A DNA stretch of 36,553 bases from Candidatus Izemoplasma sp. (GTDB taxonomy: Bacteria > Bacillota_I > Bacilli_A > Izemoplasmatales > Izemoplasmataceae), in the NCBI GenBank assembly GCA_029939945.1, contig JAOZRX010000014.1:1-36553 (forward strand), read 5' to 3'. This document shows positions 32,843 to 36,553 of the stretch, piece after piece (the stretch's first letter is position 1; every line of letters begins with the position of its first letter). Made by a program: the position numbers and the translations under genes. The notes under the pieces were generated by a model. The model was not told the DNA's origin and ran no database searches. It was given only the letters and a program-made list of their open reading frames with translations.

Positions 32843-33447
32843 TGAGTTTTGCTATATTCGCAACAGCAATAATATCAGCTATGCTGATCAATAATGTAAT
32901 CTTAATGCAATTCCTCGGAATTTGTCCTTTCCTTGGTGTTAGTAAAAAAAGTAGTGCAGCAATAGGAATGAGTGCAGCAGTATTATTCGTTATGGTAATA
33001 GCTTCTGCAGTAACTTACACTTTGTATGATTTAGTATTATATCAATATGGTATACCATATATATCTACAATTGCTTTTATCTTAGTAATTGCTAGTTTAG
33101 TACAATTTGTTGAAATGTTTATTAAGAAAACGAGTAAATCTTTATATAAAAGTTTAGGTATTTATTTACCATTAATTACAACTAACTGTGCAATTTTAGG
33201 TGTAAGTGAAGGCAATATTACAAATATCTGGACTAAAACAATTCCTTACTGGGAAGGTTTACTAATTGCTGTAACTACAGCACTAGGAACTGGGTTAGGA
33301 TTTGGATTAATTATCTTCGCATTTTCATCAATTAGAGAAAAACTTGAAGCTAGTAATGTACCTGATGCTTGGAAAGGTGTTCCTATTAGCTTAGTAGTTG
33401 CTGGAATTATGAGTTTAGCATTCTTAGGACTAGCAGGTATAATTTAA
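32842..33447 (+). CDS. rnfA: Rnf complex subunit A (membrane, Fe-S ligand pair)
   Basis: A 201-residue, six-span subunit homologous to NqrE. C28 (LGICPFLGVSKK) and C116 (TTNCAILGVS) mirror the Cys pair of RnfE in inverted topology, together forming the membrane iron-sulfur site. FGLIIFAFSSIREKL and VPDAWKGVPISLVVAGIMSLAF close the protein as in other RnfA. The first base of its ATG is the last base of the rnfE stop, and its own stop shares a base with the start of the 54-codon gene that follows. It is normal in length and all key residues are present. Confidence 0.96.
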   Translation: MSFAIFATAIISAMLINNVILMQFLGICPFLGVSKKSSAAIGMSAAVLFVMVIASAVTYTLYDLVLYQYGIPYISTIAFILVIASLVQFVEMFIKKTSKSLYKSLGIYLPLITTNCAILGVSEGNITNIWTKTIPYWEGLLIAVTTALGTGLGFGLIIFAFSSIREKLEASNVPDAWKGVPISLVVAGIMSLAFLGLAGII

Positions 33448-33611
33448 TGGAGTTCTTAGTGCCGGTTTTGCTTATCGGTGGGTTAGTATCATTATATATT
33501 GGGAGTTACATGCTTAACAAAAGAATCCCAATCCCAGAAGAATGTAAAGTTATAGTTGATGAAGAGAAATGCACTACATGTCATATTTCTACATGTAGCA
33601 ACAAGAAGTAG
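33447..33611 (+). CDS. Cys-rich single-span membrane mini-protein in the rnf operon
   Basis: A 54-residue gene lies between rnfA and rnfB. ATG 33447 overlaps the rnfA stop by one base (TAATG), and TAG ends at 33611. Residues 3-22 (FLVPVLLIGGLVSLYIGSYM) form one membrane span, followed by a basic turn (LNKR) and a soluble tail with four Cys: C33, C42, C45, C50. CTTCHISTC has the same CxxCxxxxC spacing as CGACGFPGC in the neighbouring RnfB. The plan (one span, short cysteine tail, at the end of the operon) recalls NqrM/DUF539, a maturation factor for the membrane iron site in the related Na+-NQR. Complete coupling to rnfA supports a real gene. No family was recognised with certainty; metal binding or delivery is an inference. 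Confidence 0.8.
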   Translation: MEFLVPVLLIGGLVSLYIGSYMLNKRIPIPEECKVIVDEEKCTTCHISTCSNKK

Positions 33612-33622
33612 GAGGAGTAAAT

Positions 33623-33928
33623 ATGACAGCCTTAATTACATTATCAATAATGGGACTAGTTTTAGGACTAGGATTAGCTTATGCAGCTGAAATATTAAAA
33701 GTTGAAGTTGATGAAAGATTAGAAGCAGTAACAAATTTCCTTCCTGGACTAAATTGTGGAGCTTGTGGGTTCCCTGGTTGTGCTGGATTTGCTGAAGGAG
33801 TTATGGATGGAGACGTTGAAAAATTATCTGATTGTAAGCCTGGTAAGGATGTACATTATGATCCGATTATAGAATATTTAGCAGAACATCCTAATCCAGA
33901 TGGAACATTAGTTAAAATTTCAAAATAG
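33623..33928 (+). CDS. rnfB: Short Rnf subunit B with only the first Fe-S domain
   Basis: A 101-residue RnfB-type protein. Residues 1-20 are the membrane anchor, and residues 35-80 are the Fes domain with C45, C48, C53 and C71 (LNCGACGFPGC then SDCKPG), binding one 4Fe-4S cluster. Usual RnfB proteins of about 190-330 residues continue with two or more ferredoxin-like 4Fe-4S motifs; these are absent. The frame ends cleanly at TAG 33926-33928, which lies inside a strong terminator, and no lost coding remnant follows, so this does not look like a fresh frameshift. AGGAGGAG precedes ATG 33623. How ferredoxin docks without these clusters is open; RnfC or another protein may take over. Confidence 0.88.
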   Translation: MTALITLSIMGLVLGLGLAYAAEILKVEVDERLEAVTNFLPGLNCGACGFPGCAGFAEGVMDGDVEKLSDCKPGKDVHYDPIIEYLAEHPNPDGTLVKISK

Positions 33929-33955
33929 ACAAGTCTTCGGACTTGTCTATTTTTT
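33922..33955 (+). terminator. rnf operon terminator with UUCG tetraloop
   Basis: A perfect 14-base-pair stem (AAAATAGACAAGTC 33922-33935, GACTTGTCTATTTT 33940-33953) is capped by TTCG and ends in a T6 run. It overlaps the rnfB stop codon. Confidence 0.95.
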
Positions 33956-33981
33956 AATTGAAACATAGAGCAATATCAAAA

Positions 33982-33997
33982 TGTAAACGCTTTTTCA
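33982..33997 (+). promoter_or_regulatory. cre-like site upstream of ppdK
   Basis: TGTAAACGCTTTTTCA resembles the CcpA operator (TGWAANCGNTNWCA). The first 12 positions fit exactly, but two extra Ts separate them from the final CA. It lies about 65 bases upstream of the predicted start of ppdK transcription, a position more suited to activation or distal control than to blocking. Confidence 0.4.
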
Positions 33998-34020
33998 GCT
34001 CTTTTTTAGGGTTGTATTAG

Positions 34021-34049
34021 TTGAAAAGCAAAATTATAAATGATATAAT
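34021..34049 (+). promoter_or_regulatory. ppdK promoter
   Basis: TTGAAA (34021-34026) and TATAAT (34044-34049) are separated by 17 bases, and TG at 34041-34042 adds an extended -10 element. One of the strongest promoters in the window. Confidence 0.85.
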
Positions 34050-34098
34050 TATGTCGGACTTTTTAGAAAAAATATATAATATAGAAAGGTGAAAATCT

Positions 34099-36553
34099 AT
34101 GAAAAGAATTTATATGTTTGGTGAGGGTACTAAAGAACAAAAGAATTTACTTGGTGGTAAAGGTGCTAACTTATCAGAAATGAAAACAATGGGTGTTCCA
34201 GTTCCTTCTGGGTTCACTATTACTACTGAAATGTGTACTGATTACTACAAAAATGGAGGAAAGAACTCAAAAGAGTTACTTGCTGATATGAGAGTATATG
34301 TTACAAAACTTGAAAAGGAAACTAATAAAGAATTTGGTAGTAATACTGATCCTTTATTACTTTCAGTAAGAAGCGGGGCAAGAGTATCAATGCCTGGAAT
34401 GATGGATACTATCTTAAACTTAGGTTTAACTGAAGAAGCTGTTTTAGGAATGGTTGAAAGAACTGGTAATCCTAAATTTGTTTATGATATCTACAGAAGA
34501 TTCATTCAAATGTTTGCTGAAGTTGTTCAAGGGTTAGAATACAATTTATTTGGAGACGTTATTGATAGCGTTAAAGAAGAAAAAGGATATTCTGGTGACT
34601 TAGAAATGACTGCAGAAGATTGGAAAAAAGTTGCTGAAGCATTTTTAGTAACAGTTGAAAAAGAAACGGGAGCTCCATTCCCACAAGATCCATTCATTCA
34701 ATTAGAAATGGCAGTTAATGCTGTATTTGAATCATGGGATACACCACGTGCTAGAATTTATCGTGATCATAACAAAATCGATCATTCTTGGGGAACAGCA
34801 GTTAGTGTTCAACAAATGGTATTTGGTAATACTGGAGAAAATTCAGGTACTGGAGTTTTATTTACAAGAAATCCTAAAACTGGAGAAAAAGAAATCTTTG
34901 GAGAATTCTTATTTAATGCACAAGGTGAAGATATTGTTGCTGGAATCAGAACTCCATTAAAACTTGATGAATTCGCAGTTAAATCTCCTAAGATTTACAA
35001 AGAATTAACTACTATCTTAGATAACTTAGAAGCTCATTATAGAGATATGCAAGATATTGAATTTACAATTGAAGATGGAATTTTATTCTTACTTCAAACA
35101 AGAAATGGTAAAAGAACTGGTGCAGCAGGAATTAAAATTGCAGTTGATATGGTAACTGAAGGATTGCTAACAAAAAAAGAAGCAGTAGCTTCAATTGATG
35201 TTAATGCAGTTGATCAATTATTACATCCAGTATTTAATCAAGCATCTTTAGACGAAGCATCTATTATTACTAATGGACTTGCAGCAAGCCCTGGGGCTGC
35301 TACAGGTAAAATCGTATTTAGTTCTGAAAGAGCTAGTGAATTAAAAAAAGAAAGCAATCAAAAATTATTATTATTCAGAAAAGAAACTTCTCCTGAAGAT
35401 ATTGAAGGTATGATCTTATGTGAAGGTTTTGTTACTCAACTTGGTGGTATGACAAGTCATGCTGCAGTAGTTGCTCGTGGTATGGGTAAATGCTGTGTAT
35501 CTGGTTGTGGAGAACTTCAAATTAATGAAGAAGAAGCTTATATGATTATTAATGGCGTTAAATATCCTGAACTTACTCCATTCAGTATTGATGGAACTAC
35601 AGGTAATGTTTACGCTGGAACTATCGAAACAAAATCACCTGAATTTAGTGAAGATTTCCAAACTATTCTTTCTTGGTCTAAAGAAATCAAACACTTAGGT
35701 GTTAAAGCTAATGCTGATAACGAAAGAGATAGCTTACAAGCATTAAAATTTGGTGCTGAAGGTATTGGACTTTGTAGAACTGAACATATGTTCTTCGATG
35801 ACACAAGAATCACGGACGTTCGTCGTATGATTATTGCTGATTCATTAGAAGAAAGAGAATTAGCTTTAGAAAAATTATTACCTCACCAACTTAAAGATTT
35901 CACTGAACTCTTCACAGTTATGGAAGGTAAAACAGTTTGTATTCGTTTACTAGATCCACCACTTCATGAATTTTTACCTCAAGCTGACGAAGTTGACGAA
36001 GTTGCTGCTAAATTAGATATTACTCCAGAGAGATTACATAGAGCACTTGAAACTTTACACGAATTCAACCCAATGTTAGGACACCGTGGTTGTAGATTAG
36101 GAGTTTCTTATCCTGAAATTAGTGTAATGCAAACTAAAGCAATCATTATGGCGGCTATTGCTGTTGCCAAATCTGGTAAAGTTGTTAAACCAGAAATTAT
36201 GGTACCACTTGTATCAACTATAAAAGAATTATCTTACTTAAAAGAATATATTATCAATACTGCTGATGCATTAATTGCTGAATCAGGAATTGAATTAGAA
36301 TACAAAGTAGGAACTATGGTTGAAACTCCTCGTGCTGCTTTAATCTCAGACGAAATTGGAGAAATTGCTGATTTCATTAGTTTCGGAACAAACGATTTAA
36401 CACAAATGACATTCGGATTTAGTCGTGATGACGCTGGTAAATTCTTAAAAGATTATAAAGAAAAAGATATCTTAGATTCAGATCCATTTGCTGCTGTCGA
36501 TCAAAAAGGTGTTGGGAAATTAGTTCAAATCTCAACTGCTGCAGCTCAAAAAG
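34099..36553 (+). CDS. ppdK: Pyruvate, phosphate dikinase, 3' truncated by window end
   Basis: The frame is open from ATG 34099 to the last base: 818 residues of a protein that is usually about 875-880. It converts pyruvate, ATP and phosphate to PEP, AMP and PPi, or runs in reverse in PPi-using glycolysis. The nucleotide-binding domain opens with YMFGEGTKEQKNLLGGKGAN and has SVRSGARVSMPGMMDTILNL. The phosphocarrier His is H454 in GGMTSHAAVVARGMG. The PEP/pyruvate barrel shows GIGLCRTEHMFF, RLLDPPLHEFLP, FNPMLGHRGCRLG and FISFGTNDLTQMTFG. The final segment with the catalytic Cys (GxCGEHGGDP region) lies beyond the window. AAGGTG at 34086-34091 sets the start. It is a monocistronic start with its own strong promoter. 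Confidence 0.96.
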   Translation, partial: MKRIYMFGEGTKEQKNLLGGKGANLSEMKTMGVPVPSGFTITTEMCTDYYKNGGKNSKELLADMRVYVTKLEKETNKEFGSNTDPLLLSVRSGARVSMPGMMDTILNLGLTEEAVLGMVERTGNPKFVYDIYRRFIQMFAEVVQGLEYNLFGDVIDSVKEEKGYSGDLEMTAEDWKKVAEAFLVTVEKETGAPFPQDPFIQLEMAVNAVFESWDTPRARIYRDHNKIDHSWGTAVSVQQMVFGNTGENSGTGVLFTRNPKTGEKEIFGEFLFNAQGEDIVAGIRTPLKLDEFAVKSPKIYKELTTILDNLEAHYRDMQDIEFTIEDGILFLLQTRNGKRTGAAGIKIAVDMVTEGLLTKKEAVASIDVNAVDQLLHPVFNQASLDEASIITNGLAASPGAATGKIVFSSERASELKKESNQKLLLFRKETSPEDIEGMILCEGFVTQLGGMTSHAAVVARGMGKCCVSGCGELQINEEEAYMIINGVKYPELTPFSIDGTTGNVYAGTIETKSPEFSEDFQTILSWSKEIKHLGVKANADNERDSLQALKFGAEGIGLCRTEHMFFDDTRITDVRRMIIADSLEERELALEKLLPHQLKDFTELFTVMEGKTVCIRLLDPPLHEFLPQADEVDEVAAKLDITPERLHRALETLHEFNPMLGHRGCRLGVSYPEISVMQTKAIIMAAIAVAKSGKVVKPEIMVPLVSTIKELSYLKEYIINTADALIAESGIELEYKVGTMVETPRAALISDEIGEIADFISFGTNDLTQMTFGFSRDDAGKFLKDYKEKDILDSDPFAAVDQKGVGKLVQISTAAAQK

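Noticed and set aside
1-36553. Recoded genetic code (UGA as Trp)
   Set aside because: Trp is encoded by TGG in conserved positions, several genes end at TGA with correct family length, and RF2 is present.
1-36553. CRISPR array, insertion sequence, tRNA or phage attachment site
   Set aside because: No regularly spaced repeats, transposase or integrase frames, or cloverleaf sequences were seen; gaps between genes are short and explained by promoters, terminators and the riboswitch.

Overview
The window is dense, strongly AT-rich bacterial DNA. It uses AGGAGG-type ribosome binding sites and TG-extended -10 promoters, and TGA is a true stop (the 2-oxoacid oxidoreductase beta gene, ptb, rnfC, the TetR gene and the gene after it all end in TGA, and RF2 is encoded). 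Low GC, standard code, ECF/RibU riboflavin import, Rnf, Ptb-Buk and pyruvate phosphate dikinase suggest an anaerobic fermenter of the Bacillota/Mycoplasmatota borderland (Izemoplasma/Haloplasma-like). This placement is an inference from gene content, not a database match. No rRNA, tRNA, CRISPR, transposon or prophage was seen, and no gene-free stretch exceeds 300 bases.

Layout. 1-2941: end of a 2-oxoacid:ferredoxin oxidoreductase (beta, gamma), then phosphate butyryltransferase and butyrate kinase, an ATP-yielding acyl-CoA route. 2952-4065: a 27-residue membrane peptide (minus strand), a DnaQ-like exonuclease and a ComFC-like fragment. 4146-7314: ribosome hibernation factor, then secA. 7360-16966: an unbroken, mostly overlapping chain prfB-yitT-ctpA-recX-glgB-glgC-glgD/glgA, the last gene being a GlgD-GlgA fusion; glgP follows with its own signals. 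19481-20335: promoter, FMN riboswitch and ribU. 20404-21219: purine nucleoside phosphorylase. 21317-24791: an operon of an MMPL/RND exporter, a TetR regulator and a haem-type membrane protein, with a palindromic operator inside the promoter. 24817-26001 (minus): cation/proton antiporter. 26069-27297: peroxiredoxin with a PerR-like box, then an orphan membrane protein. 27393-29155: phosphoglucomutase. 29179-33928: rnfCDGEA, a 54-residue Cys-rich membrane peptide, and an unusually short rnfB. 34021-36553: ppdK, cut by the window end, with a cre-like site upstream.

How it fits together. Oxidation of 2-oxoacids would give reduced ferredoxin plus acyl-CoA. Ptb and Buk turn the acyl-CoA into ATP, and Rnf uses the ferredoxin to reduce NAD and pump ions. 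Rnf needs FMN, which the riboswitch-controlled RibU helps supply. Phosphoglucomutase, GlgC, GlgD-GlgA, GlgB and GlgP form a complete glycogen storage and recovery cycle, and PPDK links pyruvate to PEP. The most unusual items are the two-protein RnfB arrangement (a short RnfB without ferredoxin domains plus a Cys-rich mini-protein that could be an NqrM-like factor) and the GlgD-GlgA fusion.
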